From contig NZ_JASZYS010000012.1 in the NCBI RefSeq assembly GCF_030316845.1, positions 181,480-245,479 on the forward strand: 64,000 bases of DNA. The letters are read 5' to 3'. The position numbers and the translations under genes are program-made. Below are positions 7,458 to 16,443 of this stretch, one piece after another (position 1 is the first letter of the stretch; every line of letters starts with the position of its first letter). Below the pieces are notes generated by a model. The model made no database searches and had not been told where the DNA came from. It saw only the letters and a list, made by a program, of their open reading frames with translations. The DNA comes from Variovorax davisae (GTDB taxonomy: Bacteria > Pseudomonadota > Gammaproteobacteria > Burkholderiales > Burkholderiaceae_C).

Positions 7458-9254
7458 ATGACCCAGACCAGCCGGAAATGGGGCGCGGGATTGGTGCTAC
7501 TGTGCGCCATGATCGCCGCCTGCGGCGGATCGTCCGATCCCGCTTTCACCGTTCCGCCGCCCGCCGCGGCCACGACCATGACGCCGACACCCGTGACCAC
7601 CGTTTCCGCGACACCGACCGCCGAGGCGCCCACGGTGCGCAGCACCGCCCAGGGCAAGGTCGAAGGGGTCGACGACAGCGCCCGCTCGGGCACCTGGTCC
7701 TGGAAGGGCCTGCCCTTCGCCCGGCCGCCGGTCGGCGCGCTGCGCTGGCGGGCCCCGGCCGAGCCCGAAGCCTGGGCCGGCATCCGCCCGGCCAGGCAGT
7801 TCGGCAACCCCTGCCTGCAGAACGGGCGCATCTACGGCCCCGGCGCCAACAACACCTACGACGCCACCATCGCCAGCACCCTGAACACCCCGGTGGGCAG
7901 CGAGGACTGCCTGACGCTCAACATCTGGCGCCCGGCGAGCACCGACGAGAAGCTGCCGGTGCTGCTCTTCATCCACGGCGGCAGCAACATCTCGGGCTAC
8001 ACGGCCGACCCGGTCTACGACGGCGCCAATCTGGCGAAGAAGGCCAACGCGGTGATCGTCACCGCCAACTACCGCCTGGGCGTGCTCGGCTTCCTGAACC
8101 TGCCGCAGCTGCGCGTGGGCGGCAGCGAGGGCGACGACTCGGGCAATTTCGCGCTGCTCGACAACCTGGCGGCGCTGCGCTACATCCAGAAGAACATCGC
8201 CGGCTTCGGCGGCGACGCCGGCAACGTCACGGTGATGGGGCAGTCGGCCGGCGCGATCAACCTGCTGGCCCTGATGGCTTCGCCGATGGCCAAGGGCCTG
8301 TTCCACAAGGCGATCCCGCTGTCGGGCGGCATCTCGCTGGCGAGCAACCTGCCGCCCGGCAGCCTGCCGACGCTGAACCCGGCCTCGGCCTACCTGGCGC
8401 AGGGCAACGGTTTGCTGCTGAACCTGCTGGTGGCCGACGGCAAGGCGGCCGACCTGGCCGGGGCCACCAACTATGCCGCCGGGATGAGCCCGGCCGACGT
8501 CGCCGACTACCTCCGCGCCAAGGACGCCAAGACCATCCTGGGCATCGTGCTGGCCAAGGGCCTGACCGGCTCGGGCCCGATCCCGGACGGCACGGTCCTG
8601 CCGACCGATCCGATCGCGGCGATGGCCGCCGGCCAGTACCTGAAGGTGCCGACCCTGGTGGGCGTCACGCGCGACGAGGGCAAGCTCTTCACGCCCTTCC
8701 TGCCGCTGGTCGGCGGGCCCAAGCCGGGCATCAAGATCGACGATGCGACCCGCTTCACGATGATGCAGAACTTCGACCCGGACGCGGCCACCACCTTGAC
8801 CTCGGCCGACATCATCGACCCGGTCTACCTGCCGGTGACGACAGCGGGCACGGGCTACGACGCGATGACCGCCCGCATCACCAACGCCTTCATGGTGCCG
8901 AGCCGCGACAACCTGCTGAACACGCTGAAGACGCAGCAGTCGAACCTGTGGCACTACCAGTTCGACTGGGCCCAGCTGCCGCCGCCCTGGAACGAGGTCT
9001 ACGGCGCCGCGCATGCCTTCGACCTGGGCTTCGTGTTCGGCAATTTCGGGCCGTCGCTGTTCGCCAACGCGAGCTTCAGCGCCGCCAACCGGCCGGGCAG
9101 GGAAGCGCTGGCCAACGCGATGATGGGCAGCATCGCCGCCTTCATGCGCACCGGCGACCCGAACAGCGCGGCACTCGGCACCACCTGGGCACCCTGGCCC
9201 GCGCGGCTCCTGCTCGACGCCACCCCCGGCGCGGCCAGCATCTCGACCCAGTAG
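7458..9254 (+). CDS. Carboxylesterase type B, predicted lipoprotein
   Basis: A 598-residue alpha/beta hydrolase of the carboxylesterase/para-nitrobenzyl esterase family. The start at 7458 follows AAGGAG (7445-7450) by 7 bases and gives a lipoprotein signal (VLLCAMIAACGG, lipobox IAAC), so it is probably anchored in the envelope. The linker after the Cys is Pro/Thr/Ala-rich. Family motifs are GLPFARPPVGALRWRAPAEP, SEDCLTLNIW, oxyanion-hole FIHGGSN, nucleophile elbow VMGQSAGAINLLALM, acid region GVTRDEGKLF and histidine region GAAHAFDLGFVFGNF. Substrates are likely short to medium acyl or aryl esters. The AraC-type gene is divergent. Downstream is an acyl-CoA synthetase that could activate the released acid. 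The specific ester cannot be read from sequence. Confidence 0.92.
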   Translation: MTQTSRKWGAGLVLLCAMIAACGGSSDPAFTVPPPAAATTMTPTPVTTVSATPTAEAPTVRSTAQGKVEGVDDSARSGTWSWKGLPFARPPVGALRWRAPAEPEAWAGIRPARQFGNPCLQNGRIYGPGANNTYDATIASTLNTPVGSEDCLTLNIWRPASTDEKLPVLLFIHGGSNISGYTADPVYDGANLAKKANAVIVTANYRLGVLGFLNLPQLRVGGSEGDDSGNFALLDNLAALRYIQKNIAGFGGDAGNVTVMGQSAGAINLLALMASPMAKGLFHKAIPLSGGISLASNLPPGSLPTLNPASAYLAQGNGLLLNLLVADGKAADLAGATNYAAGMSPADVADYLRAKDAKTILGIVLAKGLTGSGPIPDGTVLPTDPIAAMAAGQYLKVPTLVGVTRDEGKLFTPFLPLVGGPKPGIKIDDATRFTMMQNFDPDAATTLTSADIIDPVYLPVTTAGTGYDAMTARITNAFMVPSRDNLLNTLKTQQSNLWHYQFDWAQLPPPWNEVYGAAHAFDLGFVFGNFGPSLFANASFSAANRPGREALANAMMGSIAAFMRTGDPNSAALGTTWAPWPARLLLDATPGAASISTQ

Positions 9255-9266
9255 CCGGCCCCGCGC

Positions 9267-9290
9267 GTCCGGTCTCCTCGGGGACCGGAC
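9267..9290 (+). terminator. Hairpin after the carboxylesterase gene, weak terminator candidate
   Basis: GTCCGGTC and GACCGGAC form a long GC-rich stem around a small loop 12 bases after the stop. The following bases are not a clean T-run, so it may be rho-assisted or only protect the 3' end. Confidence 0.4.
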
Positions 9291-9413
9291 TGCGGGTTTC
9301 TGGCATTGCACTGCAACACGGATTTGAAGGATTCTCGGCAGCAGCGGGGCGCCGGTGGTTACATTGGCTTTCCTCTCGGAATTACCAAGAATATTTAAGC
9401 AAGGAGCTGATAG

Positions 9414-11057
9414 ATGCTGGGTTTGATGCAGGACCAACCGTTGCTGATCTCGTCGCTGATCGAGTTCGCGGAGCGCCACCATGGCGACGCCGAGATCGTC
9501 TCGCGGCGGGTCGAGGGCGACATCCACCGGACGACCTGGCGCGAGGTCGCCGCGCGTTCGCGCCAGGTCGCCAACGCGCTCGAGGACGAGCAGCTGCTCT
9601 TCAGCGACCGGATCGCCACGCTGGCCTGGAACGGTTACCGCCACCTGGAGCTGTACTACGGCGTGAGCGGTTCCGGCCGCGTGCTCCACACCATCAACCC
9701 GCGGCTGCATCCCGACCAGATCGCCTGGATCGCGAACCACGCCGAGGACCAGATCCTGTGCTTCGACCTCTCGTTCCTGCCGCTGGTGCAGGCGGTTCAT
9801 GCCAAGTGCACCACGATCCGGAAGTGGATTGCGCTGTGTGATGCGGACAAGCTGCCGGCCGACACCGGCGTGCCGAATCTGGTGAGCTACGAAGCCTGGA
9901 TGGGCCAGCGCTCCGACGTCTATCCCTGGCCGACCTTCGACGAGAACTCGGCCTCGAGCATGTGCTACACGAGCGGCACCACGGGCAACCCGAAGGCCGC
10001 GCTCTACAGCCACCGCTCGACCCTGCTGCATGCCTACGCGGCGGCGCTGCCCGACGTGATGTGCATCTCGGCGCGCGATTCGGTGCTGCCGGTGGTGCCG
10101 ATGTTCCACGTCAACGCCTGGGGCATCCCGTACTCCGCGGCCCTGGTCGGCGCCAAGGTGGTGTTCCCCGGCCCGGCGCTGGACGGCAAGTCGGTCTATG
10201 ACCTGATCGAGGCCGAGAAGGTGACATTCGCGGCCGGCGTGCCGACCGTCTGGCAGATGCTGCTGGGCCACCTGCAGGCCAACGGCCTGAAGTTCTCGAG
10301 CCTGAAGCGCACCGTGATCGGCGGCTCGGCCTGTCCGCCGGCCATGATCCACGCCTTCCAGGAACTCTACGGGGTCGACGTGCTGCACGCCTGGGGCATG
10401 ACCGAGATGTCGCCGCTCGGCACGCTGTGCACGCTCAAGAACAAGCACCTGGCGCAAAGCCCCGAGCAGCAGACCGCCATCCGCATGAAGCAGGGCCGGG
10501 CGATCTTCGGCGTCGACATGAAGATCGTCGACGGCAACGGCGAGGAGCTGCCGTGGGACGGCAAGGCCTACGGCGACCTGCTGGTCAAGGGGCCCTGGGT
10601 GGTCAAGGAATACTTCAAGGCGGAGGGCGGCAACCCGCTGGTCGCCGATGCCGGGGGCCGCGGCTGGTTCCCGACCGGCGACGTCGCCACCATCGACGCC
10701 GACGGCTTCCTGCAGATCACCGACCGCAGCAAGGACGTGATCAAGTCGGGCGGCGAATGGATCAGTTCGATCGACATCGAGAACATCGCGGTGGCGCATC
10801 CGGCGATCGCGATGGCGGCCTGCATCGGCGTGGCCCATCCCAAGTGGGACGAGCGGCCGATCATCGCCGTGGCGAAGAAGCCGGGCGCCGATGTCAGCCG
10901 CGAGGAACTGCTGAAGTTCTACGAAGGCAAGACCGCCAAGTGGCAGATCCCCGACGACGTGGTGTTCGTGGAGGCGATCCCGATCGGTGCCACCGGCAAG
11001 ATCCTGAAGACCAAGTTGCGCGAACTCCTGCGCGACTACAAGCTGCCGGGGGTCTGA
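9414..11057 (+). CDS. Fatty-acyl-CoA synthetase (AMP-binding; AlkK-like)
   Basis: A 547-residue adenylate-forming enzyme that joins a fatty or aryl acid to coenzyme A using ATP. AAGGAG at 9401-9406 lies 7 bases before the ATG. Visible motifs are the phosphate loop SMCYTSGTTGNPKAALYSHR, substrate-site VVPMFHVNAWGIPYSAALVG, AWGMTEMSPLGT, GWFPTGDVATIDADGF, hinge ITDRSKDVIKSGGEWISSID and C-terminal catalytic-lysine region GATGKILKTKLREL. The length and the HAWGMTEMSP motif fit the medium/long-chain AlkK-like group. It stands between an esterase and a Liv-type transporter and upstream of beta-oxidation genes, so it probably feeds that block. Chain-length preference is unknown. Confidence 0.93.
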   Translation: MLGLMQDQPLLISSLIEFAERHHGDAEIVSRRVEGDIHRTTWREVAARSRQVANALEDEQLLFSDRIATLAWNGYRHLELYYGVSGSGRVLHTINPRLHPDQIAWIANHAEDQILCFDLSFLPLVQAVHAKCTTIRKWIALCDADKLPADTGVPNLVSYEAWMGQRSDVYPWPTFDENSASSMCYTSGTTGNPKAALYSHRSTLLHAYAAALPDVMCISARDSVLPVVPMFHVNAWGIPYSAALVGAKVVFPGPALDGKSVYDLIEAEKVTFAAGVPTVWQMLLGHLQANGLKFSSLKRTVIGGSACPPAMIHAFQELYGVDVLHAWGMTEMSPLGTLCTLKNKHLAQSPEQQTAIRMKQGRAIFGVDMKIVDGNGEELPWDGKAYGDLLVKGPWVVKEYFKAEGGNPLVADAGGRGWFPTGDVATIDADGFLQITDRSKDVIKSGGEWISSIDIENIAVAHPAIAMAACIGVAHPKWDERPIIAVAKKPGADVSREELLKFYEGKTAKWQIPDDVVFVEAIPIGATGKILKTKLRELLRDYKLPGV

Positions 11058-11224
11058 CAACCAGCCGATCCTACCGCCGAGTAGCACCAGCCCGGACGAG
11101 GCTGTCGCATGGGTGATAGAAACCGCCCCGGCAGCCTCCTTCTTACGGGCATTCCCTGACGGGCGGGTCCCCAAAGACTTGTAATCTCGCCCAGCCCTGA
11201 CAGCTTGACCCTAGGAGACCCAGA

Positions 11225-12463
11225 ATGAAATTCGCTCTGAAAATCGCCACCGCCGCCATCCTCGTCGCCAGCGCCACCGGCGCCTTCGCCCAGAAGGGCG
11301 AGACCGTGAAGATCGCCTGGCTCGATCCGCTGTCGGGCCTGATGGCAGCCGTCGGCACCAACCAGCTCAAGACCTTCCAGTTCCTGTCCGACGAGTTCAA
11401 CAAGAAGAACGCAGCAGGGGTCAAGTTCGAGATCATCGGCATCGACAACAAGCTGAGCCCGCAGGAAACCACCAGCGCCCTGCGCTCGGCCATGGACCAG
11501 GGTGCGCGCTACGTGGTGCAGGGCAATGGCTCCGGCGCCGCGCTCGCGATCATCGATGCGCTCGAGAAGAACAACGCCCGCAACCCGGGCAAGGAAGTGC
11601 TCTACCTGAACTACGCGGCGGTCGACCCCGACCTGACCAACAGCAAGTGCAGCTACTGGCACTTCCGCCTCGACGCCGACACCTCCATGAAGATGGAAGC
11701 GCTGACCACCTTCATGAAGGAGCAGCCGGACGTCAAGAAGGTCTACCTGCTGAACCAGAACTACTCGCACGGCGTGCAGGTGGCCAAGTTCGCCAAGGAG
11801 AACCTGGCGCGCAAGCGCCCCGACGTCCAGATCGTCGGCGAAGACCTGCACCCGCTGGCGCAGGTGCGCGACTTCGCGCCGTACATCGCCAAGATCAAGG
11901 CCTCGGGCGCCGACACCGTGATCACGGGCAACTGGGGCTCCGACCTCGCGCTGCTCATCAAGGCGGCCAACGACGCAGGCCTCAACAACGTCAAGTTCTA
12001 TACCTACTACGGCACCGTGAGCGGCACGCCGACCGCGATGGGTGCGGCTTCGGCCGGCAAGGTCTTCCAGGTTGCCTACGGCCACTACAACATGGGCGGC
12101 GAGATGCAGCGCCTGGCCGTCGAGTTCAACAAGAAGTTCAAGGAAGACCTCTACACCTCGGCGGCCTACACCTCGCTGCAGATGCTGGTCGACGGCTTCG
12201 TCAAGGCCAAGTCGACCGACCCGGTCAAGGTGGCGGCGGCGCTGGAGGGCATGCGCTTCAAGAGCTTCAACGGCGACGTCGAGATGCGCAAGACCGACCA
12301 CCAGCTGCAGCAGGGCCTGTACGTGTCGAAGTGGGAGAAGGCCGGCGGCAAGTTCCCGATCGACTCCGAGAACACGGGCTACACCTTCGTGCCGGTCAAG
12401 TACTACGAGCCCTACGTGGCCAGCACGCCGACCACCTGCGAGATGAAGCGGCCCAGCCCCTGA
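11225..12463 (+). CDS. ABC transporter periplasmic substrate-binding protein (LivK/HAAT family)
   Basis: A 412-residue exported protein with a Sec signal peptide (MKFALKIATAAILVASATGA, cleaved near AFA-QK) and a type I periplasmic-binding fold. Recognisable stretches are VKIAWLDPLSGLMAAVG, IIGIDNKLSPQETTSALRSA, DQGARYVVQGNGSGAALAI, VYLLNQNYSHGVQVAKFAKE, ADTVITGNWGSDLALLIKAA and TSLQMLVDGFVKAK. The family binds branched-chain amino acids, amides, urea or aromatic acids; the ligand cannot be assigned. It heads a five-gene importer operon but is followed by a strong hairpin terminator before the permease genes. This would make the binding protein more abundant than the membrane parts. Confidence 0.9.
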   Translation: MKFALKIATAAILVASATGAFAQKGETVKIAWLDPLSGLMAAVGTNQLKTFQFLSDEFNKKNAAGVKFEIIGIDNKLSPQETTSALRSAMDQGARYVVQGNGSGAALAIIDALEKNNARNPGKEVLYLNYAAVDPDLTNSKCSYWHFRLDADTSMKMEALTTFMKEQPDVKKVYLLNQNYSHGVQVAKFAKENLARKRPDVQIVGEDLHPLAQVRDFAPYIAKIKASGADTVITGNWGSDLALLIKAANDAGLNNVKFYTYYGTVSGTPTAMGAASAGKVFQVAYGHYNMGGEMQRLAVEFNKKFKEDLYTSAAYTSLQMLVDGFVKAKSTDPVKVAAALEGMRFKSFNGDVEMRKTDHQLQQGLYVSKWEKAGGKFPIDSENTGYTFVPVKYYEPYVASTPTTCEMKRPSP

Positions 12464-12490
12464 GGCTGTGATCCGCTCCTGACCGGTCGA

Positions 12491-12522
12491 GGCCCGACTT
12501 CAACACTCGGGCCTTTTTCTTT
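12491..12522 (+). terminator. Rho-independent terminator between binding-protein and permease genes
   Basis: ggcccga (12491-12497), a 9-base loop, tcgggcc (12507-12513) and a T-rich tail (12514-12524) form a textbook intrinsic terminator. It sits inside a transporter operon, so partial read-through would set the ratio of binding protein to permease. Confidence 0.85.
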
Positions 12523-12544
12523 TCCCTTGCGACCCCGAGGACCG

Positions 12545-13498
12545 ATGAACGTCGAATTTTTCGTCATCTCGCTGCTCAACGGCGTGAGCTACGGCTTGCT
12601 GTTGTTCATGCTGAGCTCTGGCCTGACGCTGATCTTCAGCATGATGGGTGTGCTCAATTTCGCGCACACCAGCTTCTACATGCTGGGGGCCTACGTGGCC
12701 TACACGCTCTCCGGCATCATCGGCTTCTGGCCCGCGCTGTTCATCGCGCCGCTGCTGGTCGGCGCCCTGGGCGCCGCCTTCGAGCGCTACAGCCTGCGCC
12801 GCGTCCACAAGTTCGGCCACGTGCCCGAACTGCTGGTGACCTTCGGCCTCTCGTTCCTGATCCTCGAAGTGGTGCAGCTCGTCTGGGGCCGCTCCACCGT
12901 GCCCTACGCACTGCCGACGCAGCTGCAAGGGCCGCTGTTCACGCTGTTCGGCACCCAGTTCCCCAAGTCGCGCTCCTTCATCATGCTGGTGGCGCTGCTG
13001 ATGCTGCTGTCGGTGTGGCTGCTGCTCACGCGCACCCGCATCGGCCTGGTGATCCAGGCCGCGCTCAAGCATCCTGAAATGGTGGAGGCGCTCGGCCACA
13101 ACGTGCCGCGCGTCTTCATGCTGGTGTTCGGCGGCGGCGCCGCGCTGGCCGCGCTGGCCGGCGTGGTCGGCGGCAACACCTATGTCACCGAGCCGGCCAT
13201 GGCCGCGTCGGTGGGCTCGATCATCTTCGTGGTGGTGGTGGTCGGCGGGCTGGGCTCGCTGGCCGGCGCCTTCCTGGCGTCGCTTCTGATCGGCATCGTC
13301 CAGACCTTCGCGGTGGCGATGGACCAGTCGATGGCCAGCGGCCTGCAGGCGCTGGGCGTGGCGGTGAACGAAGGCACCTTCGGCTACCCATTGCTCAAGC
13401 TCACCATCTCGCAGGTGGCGCCGATCCTGCCCTATCTCTTCCTGGTCCTGATCCTGATCTTCAGGCCCAAGGGCCTGCTCGGCACGCGCGAAGACTGA
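12545..13498 (+). CDS. Branched-chain amino acid-type ABC transporter permease (LivH family)
   Basis: A 317-residue inner-membrane permease starting MNVEFFVISLLNGVSYGLLL. About eight to nine hydrophobic helices are present. Typical LivH stretches are SSGLTLIFSMMGVLNFAHTS, FYMLGAYVAY, LTRTRIGLVIQAALKHPEMV, EALGHNVPRVFMLVFGGGAA, VVVVGGLGSLAGAFLASLLI and LILIFRPKGLLGTRED. It forms the membrane channel with the LivM-type protein whose gene starts 4 bases after this stop. Function is import, with energy from the two ATPases downstream. Confidence 0.94.
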   Translation: MNVEFFVISLLNGVSYGLLLFMLSSGLTLIFSMMGVLNFAHTSFYMLGAYVAYTLSGIIGFWPALFIAPLLVGALGAAFERYSLRRVHKFGHVPELLVTFGLSFLILEVVQLVWGRSTVPYALPTQLQGPLFTLFGTQFPKSRSFIMLVALLMLLSVWLLLTRTRIGLVIQAALKHPEMVEALGHNVPRVFMLVFGGGAALAALAGVVGGNTYVTEPAMAASVGSIIFVVVVVGGLGSLAGAFLASLLIGIVQTFAVAMDQSMASGLQALGVAVNEGTFGYPLLKLTISQVAPILPYLFLVLILIFRPKGLLGTRED

Positions 13499-13502
13499 TC
13501 CG

Positions 13503-14801
13503 ATGACGAATACGCAGTACTACCGCTTCAAGCCCCTGAACCTCGGGCGCTTCTTCATCTGGTCGCTGTTCGCGATCGTCCTGATCGTCGCGCCGATGGT
13601 CTTCAAGACCAGCCTGGCGCTGACGATGCTCTCGCAGATGGGCTATCTCATCATCATCTGCCTGAGCTACAACATCCTGCTCGGGCAGGGCGGCATGCTG
13701 AGCTTCGGGCATGCGGTCTACGTCGGGCTCGGCTCCTTCATCGCGATCCATGCGATGAATTTCGCGAGCAAGGGCGGCTGGCCGATCCCGCTGGTGCTGA
13801 TCCCTGTGGTGGGCGGGCTGGCCGGCATGTTCTTCGCGATCATCCTGGGCTTCGTCACGACCAAGAAGTCGGGCACCACCTTCGCGATGATCACGCTGGG
13901 CATCGGCGAGCTGGTGGCGTCCATGGCGCTGATGTTCCCGGGCTTCTTCGGCGGCGAGGGCGGCATCACGACCGACCGCGTCTACGGCCGGCCTTTCTTC
14001 GGCATCACCTTCGGGCCGCAAATCCAGGTCTACTACCTGATCGCCGTCTACTGCTTCGTCTGCACCGCGCTGATGTACGCCTTCACCGGCACGCCGCTCG
14101 GCCGCATCCTGAACGCGGTGCGCGACAACCCGGAGCGGGTCGAGTTCATCGGCTACAACACGCAGCGGGTGCGCTACTTCGCCTTCATCATCGCCGGCTT
14201 CTTCGCCGGCGTGGGCGGCGGCCTGGCGGCGATCAATTTCGAGATCGTCAACGCGGCCGACAGCCTGAATGCGCTGCGCTCGGGCAGCTACCTGCTGTTC
14301 ACCTTCCTGGGCGGCGCGATCTTCTTCTTCGGACCGATCATCGGCGCCGTGCTGCTGGTCTTCGCGGCGGTGCTGCTGTCGGAGCTCTCCAAGGCCTGGC
14401 AGCTCTATTTCGGGCTGGTCTTCGTCTTCATGGTGATGTTCGCGCCGGGCGGCATCGCCAGCCTGGTGATGATGAATCTCCGGGTCGCCAAGTTCGGCAA
14501 GTTCAAGCAGTTCTGGCCGCTCTACGGCGGCCTGCTGGTGGCGATCATCCCGGTGGTGATCGGCGCCGCCGCCCTCATCGAAATGATCTATCACATCCAG
14601 CTCAACTCGGCCCTGGGGCCGAACCTGCCGTTCATGGGCGTTTCGCTCGACACCTCGGGCGTGGCCAGCTGGTTCGGTGCGTCGCTGATCATGGTCGTCG
14701 GACTCGTCGCGCTCGAGTTCGTGCGGCGGCGCTTCGTGCGGGCCTGGGGCACCGCGCAGGAGCAGATCGAGGCCGAGATCAAGCGCAGGGAGCTCGCATG
14801 A
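13503..14801 (+). CDS. Branched-chain amino acid-type ABC transporter permease (LivM family)
   Basis: A 432-residue membrane protein, somewhat longer than the usual LivM because of a C-terminal part with one or two extra hydrophobic segments (LLVAIIPVVIGAAALIEMIY and SLIMVVGLVALEFVRRRF). Family stretches are LIIICLSYNILLGQGGMLSF, GHAVYVGLGSF, TTKKSGTTFAMITLGIGELV, GTPLGRILNAVRDNPERVEF, IGYNTQRVRYFAFIIAGFFA and GPIIGAVLLVFAAVLLSELS. It follows the LivH-type gene by 4 bases and overlaps the ATPase gene by ATGA. It is the second channel subunit. Confidence 0.93.
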   Translation: MTNTQYYRFKPLNLGRFFIWSLFAIVLIVAPMVFKTSLALTMLSQMGYLIIICLSYNILLGQGGMLSFGHAVYVGLGSFIAIHAMNFASKGGWPIPLVLIPVVGGLAGMFFAIILGFVTTKKSGTTFAMITLGIGELVASMALMFPGFFGGEGGITTDRVYGRPFFGITFGPQIQVYYLIAVYCFVCTALMYAFTGTPLGRILNAVRDNPERVEFIGYNTQRVRYFAFIIAGFFAGVGGGLAAINFEIVNAADSLNALRSGSYLLFTFLGGAIFFFGPIIGAVLLVFAAVLLSELSKAWQLYFGLVFVFMVMFAPGGIASLVMMNLRVAKFGKFKQFWPLYGGLLVAIIPVVIGAAALIEMIYHIQLNSALGPNLPFMGVSLDTSGVASWFGASLIMVVGLVALEFVRRRFVRAWGTAQEQIEAEIKRRELA

Positions 14802-15568
14802 CCCACGCCCTGGAACTCAAGTCGCTGCGCAAGAACTTCGGCAAGACCGAGATCATCCGCGGCGTCGACCTGGCGGTCGAGGCCGGCGAACGGATCGCCA
14901 TCATCGGCCCGAACGGCGCCGGCAAGTCGACGCTGTTCAACCTGATCAGCGGACGGCTCGCGCCCAGCAGCGGCGAGGTCCTGCTCGACGGCCAGCGCAT
15001 CGACGGCAAGAAGCCCTTCGAGATCAACCGGCTGGGCCTGTCGCGCAGCTTCCAGATCACCAACATCTTCCCGAAGCTCAGCGTCTTCGAGAACCTGCGC
15101 TGCGGGGTGCTGTGGAGCCTGGGCTACCGCTACAGCTTCCTGCGCTTCCTGTCGAACCTGCACGATGCCAACGCCCGCACCGAGGAGCTGATCCACCAGG
15201 TCGGCCTCGACCGCAAGCGCGACGTGCAGGCCGTGAACCTCACCTATGCCGAGCAGCGGGCGCTGGAAATCGGCGTCACGATCGCCGGCGGCGCCAAGGT
15301 CATCCTGCTGGACGAACCGACCGCCGGCATGAGCAAGACCGAGACCTCGCACTTCATCGCGCTGATCAAGCAGGTGACGGTCGGCAAGACCCTGCTCACC
15401 GTGGAGCACGACATGGGCGTGGTGTTCGGCCTGGCCGACAAGATCGCGGTGGTGGTCTACGGCGAGGTGATCGCCTTCGACACGCCGGCCGCGGTGCGCG
15501 CCAATGCGCGCGTGCAGGAGGCCTACCTGGGTTCCTCGGTCGCCGATGCGCAGGGCGGAGCACACTGA
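14798..15568 (+). CDS. Branched-chain amino acid-type ABC transporter ATP-binding protein (LivG family)
   Basis: A 256-residue cytoplasmic ATPase. The Walker A is IIGPNGAGKSTLFNLISGRL and Walker B is AKVILLDEPTAGMSKTE, followed by the switch His in LTVEHDMGVVFGLADKIAVV. The signature region reads LTYAEQRALEIGVTI instead of the common LSYGxQRxLEI, so the usual glycine is replaced. The C-terminal LivG-type tail (GEVIAFDTPAAVRANARVQE, AYLGS) is present. The start overlaps the LivM-type stop (ATGA), and the stop lies one base before the LivF-type start. It should pair with that protein to energise the importer. Confidence 0.94.
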   Translation: MTHALELKSLRKNFGKTEIIRGVDLAVEAGERIAIIGPNGAGKSTLFNLISGRLAPSSGEVLLDGQRIDGKKPFEINRLGLSRSFQITNIFPKLSVFENLRCGVLWSLGYRYSFLRFLSNLHDANARTEELIHQVGLDRKRDVQAVNLTYAEQRALEIGVTIAGGAKVILLDEPTAGMSKTETSHFIALIKQVTVGKTLLTVEHDMGVVFGLADKIAVVVYGEVIAFDTPAAVRANARVQEAYLGSSVADAQGGAH

Positions 15569-15569
15569 G

Positions 15570-16265
15570 ATGCTGAAACTCCAAGACATCCACGCCTATT
15601 ACGGCAAGAGCCATGTGTTGCATGGTGTTTCGTTCGACGTCGGCCCCGGCGAGATCGTCGCGCTGCTGGGCCGCAACGGCTCCGGCCGCTCGACCACCGC
15701 CAAGGCGATCATGGGCCTGGTGCATGCCGAAGGCACGCTGCGCTGGAAGGACAAGGACATCCTGCGCAAGAAGGCCTACGAGGTGGCGCACCTGGGCATC
15801 GGCTACGTGCCCGAGAACCGCGACATCTTTCCCAAGCTCACGGTGCACCAGAACCTGCTGCTGGGCCAGAAGGGCAAGGGAAAGGGCAGCCGCTGGTCCT
15901 TCGACGACATGTACGGCATGTTCCCGCGGCTCAAGGAGCGCCAGCACACCGAGGCCGGCGTGCTGTCGGGCGGCGAGCAGCAGATGCTGACCCTGTGCCG
16001 CACGCTGATGGGCGACCCGGACCTGATCATCATCGACGAGCCGACCGAGGGCCTGGCGCCGAAGATCGTCGAACTGGTCGGCCAGTACCTGCGCACCCTC
16101 AAGGACAAGGGCATCTCGGTGCTGCTGATCGAGCAGAAGCTGACCATCGCGATGCAGATCTCCGACCGGGCGCTGGTCATGGGGCACGGCAGCATCGTGT
16201 TCGACGGCACGCCCGACAGCCTCAGGGCCGATGCCACTACCCGGAAGGAATGGCTGGAGGTTTAA
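15570..16265 (+). CDS. Branched-chain amino acid-type ABC transporter ATP-binding protein (LivF family) with Arg in Walker A
   Basis: A 231-residue ATPase starting MLKLQDIHAYYGKSHVLHGV; an upstream extension overlapping the preceding gene is not needed. The Walker A reads LLGRNGSGRSTTAKAIMG, with Arg40 where the family consensus has the phosphate-contacting Lys. The signature LSGGEQQMLTLCRTLMGDPD, Walker B LIIIDEPTEGLAPKI and switch region LLIEQKLTIAMQISDRALVM are normal. With the unusual signature of its partner, this suggests one ATP site of the heterodimer may work differently. It may also be an ordinary feature of a subfamily in these bacteria. It ends the transporter operon. Confidence 0.93.
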   Translation: MLKLQDIHAYYGKSHVLHGVSFDVGPGEIVALLGRNGSGRSTTAKAIMGLVHAEGTLRWKDKDILRKKAYEVAHLGIGYVPENRDIFPKLTVHQNLLLGQKGKGKGSRWSFDDMYGMFPRLKERQHTEAGVLSGGEQQMLTLCRTLMGDPDLIIIDEPTEGLAPKIVELVGQYLRTLKDKGISVLLIEQKLTIAMQISDRALVMGHGSIVFDGTPDSLRADATTRKEWLEV

Positions 16266-16340
16266 TCTCCTGCCGACCCTTGTCTCGGCAGCGACTTGGC
16301 CGGGTTGCCCGGTCACTCGAAACGCCTAGAATTCGGTAAA

Positions 16341-16361
16341 AAAAGAACACTCGTGCTTTTT
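16341..16361. promoter_or_regulatory. Imperfect inverted repeat upstream of the beta-oxidation genes, candidate operator
   Basis: aaaagaacactcgtgctttt has a CAC-tc-GTG core with A/T-rich arms that pair imperfectly, about 85 bases before the hydratase/dehydrogenase start. Position and symmetry would suit a TetR-type fatty-acid regulator, but no matching regulator gene lies in the window. Confidence 0.25.
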
Positions 16362-16443
16362 ATGTGCGGGGGCAGGGCGTCCAAGTGGCGCCGTGCCCTC
16401 GAACCCGTTTTTTCGATCCTCTCCCATCCCAAAGGAACGCAGC

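Noticed and set aside
7497..11174. Very long open frame on the minus strand (1,225 residues)
   Set aside because: It lies opposite the carboxylesterase and acyl-CoA synthetase genes, is Arg/Gly/His/Val-rich without recognisable motifs, and is a typical shadow frame of high-GC coding DNA.
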